Assembly: GCA_963555705.1 (NCBI GenBank)
Contig: OY743171.1
Coordinates: 22,443,352-22,507,351, forward strand
Direction of reading: 5' to 3'
DNA from: Ligustrum vulgare
Taxonomy: Eukaryota > Streptophyta > Magnoliopsida > Lamiales > Oleaceae
DNA length: 64,000 nucleotides
Shown here one piece after another: positions 10,261 to 22,025 of this stretch. Both the position numbers and the translations under genes were made by a program. How positions within the stretch are numbered: position 1 is the stretch's first letter; every line of letters begins with the position of its first letter. The notes under the pieces are model-generated. The model did not search any database and was not told the DNA's origin. It saw nothing but the letters and a program-made list of their open reading frames with translations.

Positions 10261-13200
10261 CTCTCACTAGCCTTTTATATACACACAATCTTTATCTTCA
10301 TCTTTTGATAAAATCAAACATTTTGATTATCTCATCAAAAATGAAAATTCTAGCTCCTCAAGCAGAATCCGAGTTGATTCATAGTAAACACATTTACAGC
10401 CTCTGGGTCTTACCCGTTTCAGGAAAATCAAGCAAATTCCAAAAGTTTTTTTTTTATCTCAGATTCCATAACTTCCTACCATCTCATTTAGTTAACATTT
10501 TACTTAGCTTATATGTAAATATAGGCTAATTATCTTTGATAACTAATACAATATTAGTAATCAGGAGTAGTGATCATGTCCCAAGCATCGATTTGTGCCT
10601 CAACCAATGCAAGCACATATTCTAGCTTATTTAATCGATTGAGTATATATGTGTAATCATGAACTCTTTCATGTTCTACTTTTACTACCATTGTCTTCTC
10701 TTAGATGAACTATTTCTCCTAGATATTGACAAAATTCGAGATAGAATTTCTTTCTCGATAGGAATGCAGAAATAATATCCAACCAACTTTTGGATATCCC
10801 ACAAATATATATATTGGACTAAGGCTATTGCTTATCCAAATTTGGTATACTTCTAATAAGTATTAAGTTCTAAAATCTTAACGCAAGGAAGATTTGACAA
10901 CTAAAATCCATATCTTTATGGACCAACCGATTTTTGTGGAACATGACTAAGTGTGTAACATAAAGTATTCTGTGCAAAGCTCCAAAAACTGTTTTGGAGA
11001 TTTTGCATGGCTTCATCAATTATTGCATCGATTGCAATCTTTCTCCTTTCACACACGTCATTGTGTTGAGGCGTGTGTGAAAGAGTTTTCTAAGCGAAAA
11101 TTATGTTCTTATAACATAATCTTGAAGTCAATTATTTTAAAAATATTCTTCACATTGATCAAATTTATGTACTTAGAATATTTTTCTCAATTTGACCTTC
11201 TAATTTATATATGTATTATTTGAACTTTTCAAACTACCAGATCTAAGTTTCGTTATAAATAACAATGACAATCAAGGTTATCTAATTACTAAAGACCACT
11301 CTGACATATGCTCACTTACATCCGAATGTAACATACTCAGTGGATTAACCGTCCCACTTTTCCTTTTTCCAAGAAAAATTGACTTGTCAATTTACCTACA
11401 AGGTGAGATATACATATATTTCTATTAATTGAATCATTCAAGTGTCAGATTTAATTGTGACTTCTTCTTTTCCATAATCAATATTTAGAATGTAGCTATT
11501 TGTTATTTACCTCACTTCCATAATATCCCATCTAAGTTAACAAATAACTATTATTCTTAATTAAATAGGACAATCACTTCATGTCCAAACATGAAGGGGA
11601 AATGTTGTTCTTCATGAGAACTGAAATTAACAATTGTCTAATTTTAACCTGAATGAGAAGGCAAAGATATGAGATAGCTTCTTAAGTTATTCAAACAACA
11701 TTTGCTTTATCACCTACAAATAGGTATATCACCATTTTTCACAATTATTATACTTTTAACCATTGTATATTATCGATATCTAATACTCGATTGGCTAAGT
11801 AGATTATTTAACCTCTATCAAATAGAAAATGGAAGTAGAAGATTCACTAAACTTCTCACTTCTTCAGTTCGGTTAAGGAAGCCTTGCAATTATGAGTTTA
11901 GTGTTCTATTATTGGCATGATCGAGAAGAGTATTCTCAATCATATTGTGTTTGAGATCAGTTCTCAAAGGACGACGCCAATTCAAGTATTTTAGCCAATG
12001 AACTTACTTAGTGTCAATTACACTGTATAAGTTCATGTAATAACTCAAACTTTAAAACTCATACAACAACAATAATAAATTAAAATAGAATCATGTATTA
12101 TCATGCATAAATCAATTTAATAAGATCTTTTATTAAATCGATCACTCCCACTATTTTATTGGAATTAATGACCATCAACATTAATCTCGTGAAATCCTGT
12201 TAGATTAACAGTGGGCTAGGATCCCTTTTTGTTTTATTAGAACCTTGAGTGACTGAACAAGTCCTAATAAAACATCCAGATAGATACTCCTATCAATCAC
12301 ATCTCCATGTGACTCCTAGATCATCAAGTAGACAACTCTTTTTCGCACACATCTTATGTATTTACTTGACTGTACCTCCAAAATCTCATCTCCTTAAGAG
12401 ACTCAACAAAGATAGATTTCAGTTAAATTCTACCCATTTTCCAGAAACATCTTATGTTTCATAGTGATAAAACACACCTTCCCACTTGCATCGTTGAGTG
12501 ACTAAACAAACCGCATCGAGGGCGAATTCTGATTTTTCACTATAATAATGGTAGGCACTTTGTATTAACCATTAATACGAATTTAATAAATGGCTTCCAA
12601 AAATTATATCTCTTTTGATTTACTCAATAAAGAATGTGGTTTTGGTTAAGTCCGACTCATTATTCAAAAGTATCTGATATTTCATAATGAGAAACATATC
12701 TACCACCAAATAGCCTTGAGTAACTCAACAAGCTAACATCAATAGTAGACTGTGGTTTTTCATTATAATAATGGAAAGCATAGGAATTTTAGTGAGGGAT
12801 TTTGTCTCATCATTCCTATGCATATTAACTAACATCAACCGTGCAATTAATCATACATATAATATTAGTGTGGATGATTATGGATGGTATCTATCTAGTC
12901 TTCTTGAACCATGAAGAAGACTAGTTGGTCAAATTCTATGGGACATTGCATTCAATCATCGAATGCTAAATGCAATAATTTCCATCTGCTGGTGCAACCT
13001 GTATCCTCTACTAGTTATCTTCTTGTGACCAGCTCCAACCTAAATCCTATACTAGTTGGCTCGCACGCTTGTATCAAAGGACGCTCAGACCCATATCTAC
13101 AAACTAGAGCTCGTAGGTCCAAATAAAATAAAAAATAGGCATGCAGGCCCAACCAACAAAAGTAGAATAAATTAACTATACATCCAACCAATTGCACGGG

Positions 13201-14183
13201 CCGAGTCCACAACCATCCACTAAACACACATTCATCATGTAAATGTAAAATTTAATATCTAATATTATATAAATAAATTTCAAGTTTCTAGCAATTTAGG
13301 TCGTCTAAACATGTAGATAAAATGGATCGGAACAATAATTAATCAAATTAATTAACGGGTCATATTCAATTAAAATTATAATTTAATCGAATATCAAATC
13401 AGAGTCCAACTCTAATTCCTAAAGGGGAAACATTGAATTAACATCTTAATTTAGGATAAAACTCCTAAAATAAAATAAAATTTAATTTAGTAATTAATAA
13501 ATCAAATAAACCATTTGCTTTAATTAACGAGTTTATTTAATTAAAATATGATTTTAATTAAATATTAAATTAGAGTCCAACTCCAATTTCAAGATTCTAG
13601 GGCTAATCGAATTCAAGTAATAATCAATTAATCGAATTAACTAATTATTTAATTTAATTAAAATCAAATTTTAATTCCAACTAAAATTCTAATATTAGGA
13701 AAATTGAATTAACATTTTAATTTAGAATAAAAATCCTAAATAAAATAAAGTTCAATTTACGGTAAAAGTTATATATATATTGTTAAATCCAATTTTAACA
13801 ATAATTTAAAAATCGTGAATTTTAATATCAAAATTTGAATTGGATCAAAGATAAATTTTTGTCAAAGTTTTAAATTGGGTCAAGTCCATTCAAAATCAAA
13901 ATTTAAACCCTTTTAAAAATTGGAATTTGACCCCATAATTCAAAATTACAAGTAGACCCTCCAATTTCAAAAATTTTAACACATGCACTCTACTAATAAA
14001 ATTATAATTTGACCCTTATTTCATAATTGTAGACAGGGGCATAAAATTTCAAAAATTTCAATAATGCCCCCCCTTAATTCTAAACCCTAATCAGAAATTG
14101 CAAATGGGCCCTTTCAAATTTCCAAATTTTGAAGGAAGCCCCCGCCCCCAAAAATCTGAAAATTGAAACTGAGTCTCCTTCCC

Positions 14184-14470
14184 TTACCTTCTGGTCGTCC
14201 ATAACCGGCACTCACTTCTGTTAACTGCGGCGGGATCTGCCACTATGCAACGAAGGCACCCCGCTACAGCAGCGCCATCCCGTTGCAGTGTGGTTCGCCT
14301 AGTTCCTGCAACCTTGAAGCACCGCGCTTGTAAGTGGTGATTGCTGCTGTTGTAGTTAGCAGCGGCGACAATCGCCGCTACAGTTCGCACACTGCGCCCT
14401 GCCACTGCTATATTGGTGGTGGTTGATGCTGCCAGTCCTTTCGGCAGTTGTAACTGCCACCTCACTTTTC
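14184..14470 (-). other. GC-rich island in the copia leader
   Basis: A roughly 290-bp GC-rich patch within an otherwise strongly AT-rich element, about 165 bp inside the 5' LTR. It has an alanine-rich open frame of 93 codons on the minus strand. No protein family recognised. It may be a captured host fragment or a remnant of the gag start. Confidence 0.35.
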
Positions 14471-14635
14471 TATCAATTTTTCGACCAAAAAACTAATTTT
14501 TCTTTCAAAATAAGATTTAGACAAGAAGAGTTAATTTTCTCAAAATATACAAACAAGAAAATTACTTCAATCATATTGAATTCACCAAAGAATTAAACAA
14601 ATTTTGACAAGTAACAAGATAGGCTCTGATACTAT

Positions 14636-15101
14636 TGTAAGGTTTCGGGTCATACATGCACAGTGAAAATTAAACAGACTCCAAACTATATCCCGGATCA
14701 GCCTTGTACTTAAATAGAATTTGTGATAGAAATAATACCTTTTATGAATACCGTGAATTTGTAATCTGAAGCAGGAGGTGCAATATTGTCACCACCAGCT
14801 GTCCAATTGTCCAGCCTCTAACAGAAATCCACACGGCGAGTTGAATCTGGAAGTCCATCAATCTCCAACAGTTGGAATGTATTTGAAAGCATTGGTTTTT
14901 CTCTTTGTGCTAACAAGAGAAAAGCTTTGCGCTAGAATATTACTAAAAAGCTAGTCTCTTTTTTTTCTTTATAACTAAACCTCTTTCTTGTAGGTTTAAA
15001 TGATATCCGAATTAGAATTAAGATAACATGCTTGGGCCATTCTTGTTCAACAAGTAACTCAAGTCCTGCCCAACCAATTGGGCTTGGACACTATTCAAAC
15101 A
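14636..15101 (-). mobile_element. copia 5' LTR
   Basis: 466 bp, TGTAAGGTTTCGG to CTATTCAAACA on the plus strand, clearly homologous to 7756-8241 with many scattered differences, so an old insertion. The primer-binding site sits one base inside its left edge. Confidence 0.85.
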
Positions 15102-15106
15102 GTTTC

Positions 15107-15282
15107 TCCTTGCTAGGCATCTTGAGTTAATTATGATTTCTTGTGTGTGTGTGTGTGTGTGTATTATTTTACAAGGTCTAGATTTATTTATAAGGCATAG
15201 ATTATTTTATTTTTATATGTAATTTCTTCTCGAAATTCCTGAGTTTTATCCAACAAAATAGATAAAATTCTTTATTTGCAGA
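15107..15282 (+). repeat. remaining part of tandem-duplication copy 2, with (GT)n
   Basis: It continues copy 2 of the 330-bp duplication after the copia insertion: tttctccttgctaggcatct, then a GT run of about 11 repeats (15139-15161) where copy 1 has gtgtctgtgtggt, then catagattattttattttta and the closing TTTGCAG. Confidence 0.8.
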
Positions 15283-16038
15283 TTATTGAAGCCTCAAATA
15301 TCATCTAGAAGTCTATAATTATGGTAAAAAAAATATTATTTTTGCTTGTTGTTTGGAACATCATCACATTCTCTCGCATATGGAAGAGGAAATTCCTGAG
15401 AAGGATAAATTTGAGTGAGATGAGATAGAGAAAGTACCGGAATTAGTGACACGTATGTCTCTTTACTAAGTATATGATTATCTCTCTGCATGATTTCTCG
15501 ATGACGGTTCTTTTTTTTTTTTGTTATTTTATTGGATTCATTTGGTGAAATCATCACTGGGGAGAGGATTCCTAGTATAACCTATGTAAGTTTTTGAAAC
15601 TATTGTAGGAACTTTGTATAGAAAATTATTTTGACAAATTTAATGTGATTACTTTAGTGGATCCTAGTCGGTAAATGAGAGATTAAGCCGCTTAAAAATG
15701 TGACATCGTTGGTAGATTATTAGAATATTATTGAATATTCTAGAACCTAATTGGATGAATAGGTGTATCCTTTTAGATAAACTAGTAGTAACCACATGCA
15801 TCATACATTTTATGTATATAAGATGAATGATATGAGTAATGTTTTTGTAATACTAATATTATTTTTGAAAGTGGTAGATGTAATAGATATCATTAAAAGA
15901 AAAGTTATATATGAATAACTTATAACTTCTTTTTTATGAAATTATGTATATAACGTGAAATGTTGAATAAAATGAAATGTTATGTAGCGTTTTGATTACG
16001 AAAACACTTCTTTGGCCATAATATTTTTTATTAACTTC
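15283..16038. other. unassigned DNA left of the Tat-like remnant
   Basis: No gene recognised. The 3' LTR of the minus-strand Tat-like element would be expected here, but no segment matching its other edge (44223-44282) was found, so that end was probably lost. Confidence 0.35.
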
Positions 16039-16440
16039 TCAATTTTTATTTTTATTTTTATTATCTATTTCTACCATTAATTTTATAATTTGTATTGAAA
16101 TTTTGTGAGAAAGTGCCAAAGGAACCATAGCTTCCATGCCAAAAGCCTGCGTAAATGGGGTCTCAGCCGTAGTTATGTTGGATGTCATACGATTTGTCCA
16201 AAGGATTGAAGGAAGAAGATCGGGCAAGGTGCCTTTGGCTTCGTCAAGACGAGTGCATAGATCTTGTAGTATAAGCTTGTTTGTGACTTTTGCCAGCCCA
16301 TTGCTCTATGGATGTAAGACCGAGGTTAAACAGTGCTCAATCCCCAAATTGACACAAGATTCTCTAAAGGCCTGCATTCAAACTGTTGCCCATTTTCGGT
16401 GATCAAGACTCTTGGAAGGCCAAAGTGACAGATAATATTC
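16039..16440 (-). pseudogene. Tat-like gypsy integrase, degraded 3' part
   Basis: Minus-strand frames read NIICHFGLPRVLITENGQQF (about 16425-16365), the integrase core around the second catalytic acidic residue (D or N in DNG; here E), then fragments of the third catalytic region, then ILWTNRMT and TTAETPFTQAFGMEAMVPL (about 16195-16105), the conserved YRTTxxxxTxETPFxLxYGxEAxxP block. Stops occur between blocks. It is contiguous with the RNase H remnant to the right, in the order RNase H-integrase expected for gypsy pol. Confidence 0.75.
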
Positions 16441-16449
16441 GATAAGATG

Positions 16450-17165
16450 ACATTTTTCATCTCATGCCTCAAATGACCCAACTGTATGTCTAACTACTAG
16501 CTATGAATCGCTTAGTACTTTGACGTACTCAACCCTCAAATGAAGTGCGACCTATAGTCCTGCGATGACGGCTTCATATTCTACATCGTTATTATTTGTC
16601 GAAAAAAAAAGAACCTTACTACACATTGAACTTCCATTGTACCAACATTTTTTTAGTATGATGTCAACCCCCGAGCCTATTGCATTGGATTTTCCATCCA
16701 CATGCAAGGTCCAAAATTTGCCAAGATCAGTGCTTTAATTGCTAGTCGTAGGGATTTTGCAATTTCAGTAGTCGATTTTAGGAGGCGTCTAGAGAAGTAG
16801 GGATTTTGCAAGATCTGCTTCAGAGGTTGATTTATGAGGCACGTTATGGCATGAGCTTGAAAATAATTCCTTATTTTCTCGGGTTGTAGTAACAATGGCA
16901 AAGGATAATTGATCCACTAAAGTGTACCTTGTTTTTGCGTCGAGTAACATCTTACTGACATAATAGATTGGTTTTTTTTAGCTCTTTTATATTCTTTCAT
17001 AAGAGCAGCACTGACTGCATGTTCTGAGATAGCCAAATATAATAGAAGATTATCCATGGGATTTGTCTTGACCAATATCAAAGTTGACCCCAAGTATTAT
17101 TTCAACTGTCTGAATGCGACTTCAAAATCTCTACCAACCATTTTTTAGGAATAATGGGCTCAATA
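16450..17165 (-). pseudogene. Tat-like gypsy RNase H region (two RNase H-like domains), degraded
   Basis: From right to left on the minus strand: DFEVAFRQLK and LLLYLAISEHAVSAALMKE (about 17130-16990), then a YYVSKM-LLDAKTRYTLVDQL-type stretch split over two frames (about 16970-16910), the ordinary gypsy RNase H. Then TLHVDGKSNAIGSGVDIIL (about 16715-16655) and EYEAVIAGL (about 16535-16510), the second, archaeal-type RNase H typical of Tat/Ogre lineages. Stops and frameshifts are frequent. The sequence breaks at about 17165 where the LINE poly(A) begins. Confidence 0.75.
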
Positions 17166-17395
17166 AACCCAATTATTCACTTTTTTTTTTTTTTAAATGG
17201 CTGAGCCATTTATAGTTTATCCTTGTACGGGCTAGGAGCTAACATTAAAATGAAATAATACGTGTAAGAAGGGGGCATAGACCTGACCTCCGAGAAACAG
17301 ATAAGGTAGCACAACAAAATAACAAAGTGAAAGAAATAAATGGGGAAAAACATACCTCTTACATCAAAAGAAAAACAGATAAATTCTAGGCTATA

Positions 17396-17529
17396 ATCCT
17401 CTGAAGCTGGAAAGTCCAGGTCTATCAATTTGTACAAGTACCCTGATGCTGCATGGTAGATCCTATGGTCCATACACTCGGTACTTTCTCTAATCCTATC
17501 CTCAAAAGCAAGTGAGTTAGCAACCTGAT
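17396..17529 (-). pseudogene. LINE RNase H tail, distal part
   Basis: The minus-strand frame reads NSLAFEDRIRESTECMDHR and onward. It joins in phase with HIYCEGNQVA coded just right of 19324, giving the HxxREGNxVADxLA signature that closes plant LINE RNase H domains. The two pieces are separated by the Cassandra-derived insertion. Confidence 0.65.
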
Positions 17530-17956
17530 TGTAACGATCCGGGTGCCACTTAACGGGCTGTCCCAGCCGTTAAATGACGGCGTACTGTCCCCACTGTACC
17601 AACATGAGTCTTTTCAGCATGCTTTGTCCTCACTCGCACGTTCCCCGAGAAAACTTCCGAGGAGGTCATCCATCCCAGAATTGCTCCAAGCCAAGCACGC
17701 TTAACTTTGGAGTTTCTAACGATGGACTTCCGGAAAAGAAGGTGCACCTTGTTGATATGAGTAGTACCTATCATTTCTTTTAAACTTTCCTGGTCTGGGG
17801 TGTTACAATCACCCCCCGTTAGACTAGCGACGTCCTCGTCGCGCTTAATCCATCTGAGGATCTGTTGTCAGGCGTTGGGATTCTAGAGGTTGCTTCCGCC
17901 CTATGGCGTAGCACTTAGTTCCCGATTTTCCAGCGGCGACCAACTCTGATACCATT
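17530..17956 (-). mobile_element. Cassandra TRIM: one 5S-bearing LTR plus internal domain (left half of a chimera)
   Basis: LTR 17530-17807 (278 bp, TGTAACGATCCGGG to GGGGTGTTACA) contains a 5S rRNA-derived segment on the minus strand (about 17641-17768). The internal domain is 149 bp: the complement of a polypurine tract (atcaccccccgtt) next to this LTR and the complement of a tRNA-Met primer site (CTCTGATACCA, about 17944-17954) at the other side. Cassandra elements are non-coding and rely on helper enzymes. The left flank is CTGAT (17525-17529). The right LTR is not the expected 278-bp copy but a different 1.37-kb sequence. Confidence 0.85.
17641..17768 (-). other. 5S rRNA-derived segment in Cassandra LTR
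   Basis: The minus strand retains the 5S internal promoter: GTTAAGCGTGCTTGG (A-box region) and GGATGGATGACCTCC (C-box region). It is embedded in an LTR, lacks a canonical 5S 5' end, and is not called a functional 5S gene. Confidence 0.8.
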
Positions 17957-19323
17957 TGTAACGACCCGGGTCCCTTGATTTACTTAAGAATCCCCACATC
18001 GATCCCGAATGATTAAACATAGCGTAACGCTTCGAAAATTTTAAAAGAATAGAATTATTTAACGATTTTATCTTTGATGTCTTTTAACAATTTTGAAAAG
18101 TCGAATGACTAAAGTATTTTATGTTTTGACGATAAATTTATTTTGGGCCAAATATTTAATTGTTGATAGAGAGAGATAATTAGTATATCAATATTGGACT
18201 CATTTTGTAGATCGTAATTAATCAGGAGTCTTAAAAAAAAAGTAATTTTGAATAAAATCACGTCTGGTTATATTTCACTCAAAGTATAGGAGTTTAAATC
18301 TAATTTTTATTTTATTGGTTCCAATTCCTAGGACACATTCTTTTGCTAATGACGTATGATAATTTTATAATCCATAATGATTCAACTTATCCTTTGTTCA
18401 CCAAAAGGTATTAGATTTTAAATTTATCGGTCTAATACTTGATTTGCACTGGAATTGAGTATCAAAATCCTATTCAACTAACAACTTATCAATTTATTGT
18501 GTTAGACGCCTCTTTCATTATAGTTTTATTAGGACTCAATTAGGTACAATATTGTATCTATAAATACTGATGAAAGTGGTAAACGAATCACACACAAATA
18601 TTTATTCTCGGCCAAACTAAGAGAAATATTGGAGCTAGTGCAGTTTATTTTCCTTAAAGAAATTATTTCATTTTTTTTTTAGGTAAGATACATTATGTGT
18701 CAGTGGTTAAATTTTTAATTCTTCATGATGTCGATATATTGCTACTTTTAATGCTTTAGGCTTTCGGGTCGATTTGCAAAATTTAAATCCTTCGGGATCG
18801 ATGTTAAATCCTTCGGGATGCTATGTTAAATCCTTCGGGATCGATGTGGAGATTCTTAAGTAATTCCTTGAGCTAGTTGTTATCGCGGCCAGCTGCTCTA
18901 AACGAGGAAAATGTTTTGTATTGAATGTATCATATATTTATATTATGTTGAATTGAAATTGACACGTATCTTACTGGGTATTTTTTTATACTCACTCTTC
19001 CTTTAAAATTTTCCATGGTAGTTCGGGTCGATTGGATTGTGACGAAATAGTGATGCGGACTGCCAATGAGATTTGAAGAATTAAAGTTATAAAGTTTCCG
19101 ATTCCAATTTTATTTAATGTTAGAGATATTTTTATTTATTAAATTAAGTTATTATGATTTGTAGGGAAATCTTTTAAATTTCATGTTTAGAAAGTTTTTG
19201 AATACCATTTATTTTTAAAAGTAAAATTGTATTTGGTTTTTACGCTTCCGCATTTATTTAAAGAAAAATGAATTATTTTTAGTAACACTCCTGGTTTATT
19301 TACGAACAATCCGGGACGTTACA
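17957..19323 (+). mobile_element. unrelated 1.37-kb LTR-like unit occupying the position of the right Cassandra LTR
   Basis: It begins with the 18 bases TGTAACGACCCGGGTCCC, identical to the start of a Cassandra LTR at 62022, then diverges completely and ends AATCCGGGACGTTACA. The ends are inverted repeats, as in a gypsy LTR. A TATAAATA box (about 18558-18565) with a downstream leader supports plus orientation. A short tandem repeat, ttaaatccttcgggatcgat, occurs about three times (18783-18850). CTGAT follows at 19324-19328 and matches the duplication left of 17530, so the whole 17530-19323 block behaves as one insertion. Confidence 0.65.
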
Positions 19324-19882
19324 CTGATTACCCTCGCAATAGATGTGAGAGATAGTGTCCTCGTCCAGATGAAGAATATCTCTGATCTATCTAAGAATCC
19401 CCTAAATCAACCAAGGTCCTCCCATCCTAATGATACAATGAATTTCCAATGGAGAGTCAGCCTCAATTCAAATAGATGTGATACCCAGTCGGCGAGCAAG
19501 AAGAATCCCATCGAGAATAGCTCGCAGCTCCACTTCAAGTATAAGATAGTCTCCGTAGAATGCTGAGAATGCCCTGATACATTGTCCACTGTGGTCCCTG
19601 ATGATACCTCCCTCCATTGGCAGAACCGTCCTTAATGCATCCATCAGTGTAGAACTTGTAGGCCCCTACTAATGGAATGCACCAAAGGACTCGAATAAGG
19701 GGTGAAGGGGTAGAGAGAGCAAGTGTAATCCCAATAATGGGGCAATAACTATATCTCCATGCCAATGCTGCTATCTGATGAGCCGTCGAATGTGAAGGAA
19801 CAAAATAATGCAATACACCCTCCAAATAATCCTCCAGGGCTCCATCCGAATTACATGTGAAAATGTGCGTAATAGTCTCCAT
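19324..19882 (-). pseudogene. LINE RNase H, proximal part
   Basis: The minus strand codes YKFYTDGCIKDGSANGG (about 19655-19600), the N-terminal RNase H strand with the first catalytic aspartate. It is followed by a frame with ILDGILLARRLGITSI and IEADSPLEIHCI (about 19530-19425; family: E-x-x-A-L-x-x-GLxxA and D). A frameshift separates them near 19560. Confidence 0.7.
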
Positions 19883-20929
19883 CTGTGTGCATCATTGACA
19901 CCATGATGCTAAGTGATAGCCAATCCTCCTCTAAATAATTGTGTCAGCAGGGATAAGCCACTACCAAAGCCTCCAGCTAAAAAAGAAACAGTTACAGGAA
20001 CAATAGTGGTCCACAACATCTGATAAGAATCCTGTGACCAATGTCATGTTCGAACAAACTCCCAAGCATACCTGGTAGAGAATCTACCATCTGATGTATC
20101 CCTCTAAACAATCTGATCAGGGACGTCAACAGATAAAGGAATAGCCCCAATCTGCTCTGCCATAATGGGTGGGAGGATCTGAAGGAGTCTATCAAAATCC
20201 TATCCAGTGTCCTCATAGAAGTCCTGCACCCTCTCCGATGTATGCTAAGTATATGGAAAGAGTGCAACCACTATAGTGTCCCCCATCCAATAGTCGTGCA
20301 AGAAAAAATCTATCCAGCTCTAAGATGCAACGCAATGTGTGACTCAGCCCATGATCCCATCCTCTTCAACCACTCCCAAGCTTACCCAGTAAGAATCGAG
20401 CCCAAAGAGATCTCTAAGATTGAAAATCCACCAAAGCTTCAAAGAGAAAACATCCACTGTATCTTGCAATCGTTCGAAGCCAAGGCCCCCCTCAACAGTA
20501 GGGAGGCATAAATCCTTTCATCTACGCCAGTGTAACCGATGTGCATGATCCATGGAATTCTAAAGGAATCGTGCAAAGATGCTCTCAATCTTCTTCAGTA
20601 TAGCCTTAGGAGGCTACAGAATTTGAAGAAGATATAATGGGAGAGAGCCAAGGACTGATCTAATCAATGTAATGCACCCTCCAAATCAATGTAATGCACC
20701 CTCCAGGTGAAAGCAAGTTTGATGCCCAACAAGAAATCCGGCTCCTGATCTTTTGAATAAGGTCATCATAAAGAAAGGTCCTTTTGGCCCCTTTACACAA
20801 AGGGACCCTGGGGTAAGTGAACAGCTCCTACTAATTTCTGAACCCCGTCAAGTGCTCAAGTCATCTAATTTGACTAATAGAAGTCATCTAGGGAGGATAA
20901 GTTCGCTATTTTCCTTGTTCACCAACTGG

Positions 20930-21830
20930 ACAGAAACTCCCTCGTAATGCTCCAAGCAATCAAGCACCCTCCTAAAAGACTATTTCTGACCATTGGTAAA
21001 AATGATCATATCATTAGAAAATGAAAAATGCAAGACAAGAATAGCCCCACCATATTAAGAAGCCATACTAGGATACCTCTCAAACTGCATTGTGAGTAAA
21101 CATGAGAATTAGTCAGTAGTAATGATGAAGAGAGATGGCGATATATGATCTCCCTACTGAGTCCCCGCGAGGATGGAAATAAACCACATGGTCACCCGTT
21201 CAAGAGCACCGAGAACATACATCTTGAAACACATCTCCTGATCCTGTCAATCCGGATCTGGTCAAATCCGAAGCCCTCAAGCACGCATAAGGGAAACCCC
21301 AATCCTTGTGATCAAATGCTTTAGCCATATCAAGCTTCAACATAGTATTCCCTCCTCTTACCTTATTATCCAAAATATGGAGGAGTTCCTAAGCCTATAA
21401 AACATTATCCCTAATAAGCCTACCAAGGATAAATCTACTTTGCTAGGGATATGAGGCAGCAACAAACTCAGTCTCGTACTCAAAATCTTAGTGATGAGCT
21501 TATTGAACATCGTGCACAAGCTGATAGGTCTAAAGTCCATCTATCTGCAAGTTCCATCCCTCTTAGGGATTAAAACAATAGAAGTAGCAGCAAACCCCCT
21601 AGGCGGAACACCACCTATAAATAAATCCATGACTGAACTGACAACATCATCCTGAATAATATCCCAACACTGCCAAAAGAACAATGATAAGAATCCTTCT
21701 GGTCCCACGATGCTATCATAATCAATAATGAAGTTCATCTCCCGTATCTCTTGAATCGAAGGAGGACGGTTTAGAGCCATACTGTCTTCCTCCATCATAG
21801 TTTTGGGAATAATATCATCTCAGATGGGCA
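20930..21830 (-). pseudogene. LINE reverse transcriptase, degraded
   Basis: Minus-strand pieces: a domain start with DDVVSSVMDLFIGG and SIVLIPKRDGT (about 21640-21548), then DFRPISLCTMFNKLITKIL (about 21537-21480), the non-LTR RT motif (DFRPISLCNxxYKIxxKxL). The catalytic box near 21030-21000 reads FSNDMIIFTNG where an active enzyme has (F/Y)ADDxxxF, so the first aspartate is lost. Stops lie between all blocks. The downstream thumb region is unresolved. Confidence 0.72.
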
Positions 21831-22025
21831 TCAATGTCTATGACTGAGAAGACTGGAGATCCTGAAAGAATGAAATAGCCGAAGTCTGAATATCACATGC
21901 CAATCATGAACCGGACTTTTTCTTTCAATAACCCTCCTCAATAGCCAACGTATGGTTCTGTGTAGCCTGTGCTTGATGTAAAGAATCACGGTGCACAAGT
22001 GTCGGATCCAAATCATACAATATCT

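Larger units (their letters stand above)
7756..15101 (-). mobile_element. Ty1/copia LTR retrotransposon, full length but decayed
   Basis: Two direct LTRs (7756-8241 and 14636-15101) bound a 6.4-kb interior. Both sides have the 5-bp duplication GTTTC (7751-7755 and 15102-15106). The minus-strand orientation follows from a tRNA-Met-type primer site beside the right LTR (14623-14634, complement of TAGTATCAGAGC) and the copia-type polypurine tract CCAAGTGGGAGAT beside the left LTR (8242-8254). No reading frame over about 100 codons survives; fragments of RT and RNase H are recognisable (see 9540-10260). The integrase and gag parts between about 10.3 and 14.2 kb were not resolved. Confidence 0.88.

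Noticed and set aside
17210..17473. Separate 87-codon minus-strand gene
   Set aside because: It is the tail of the LINE RNase H plus 3' untranslated sequence.
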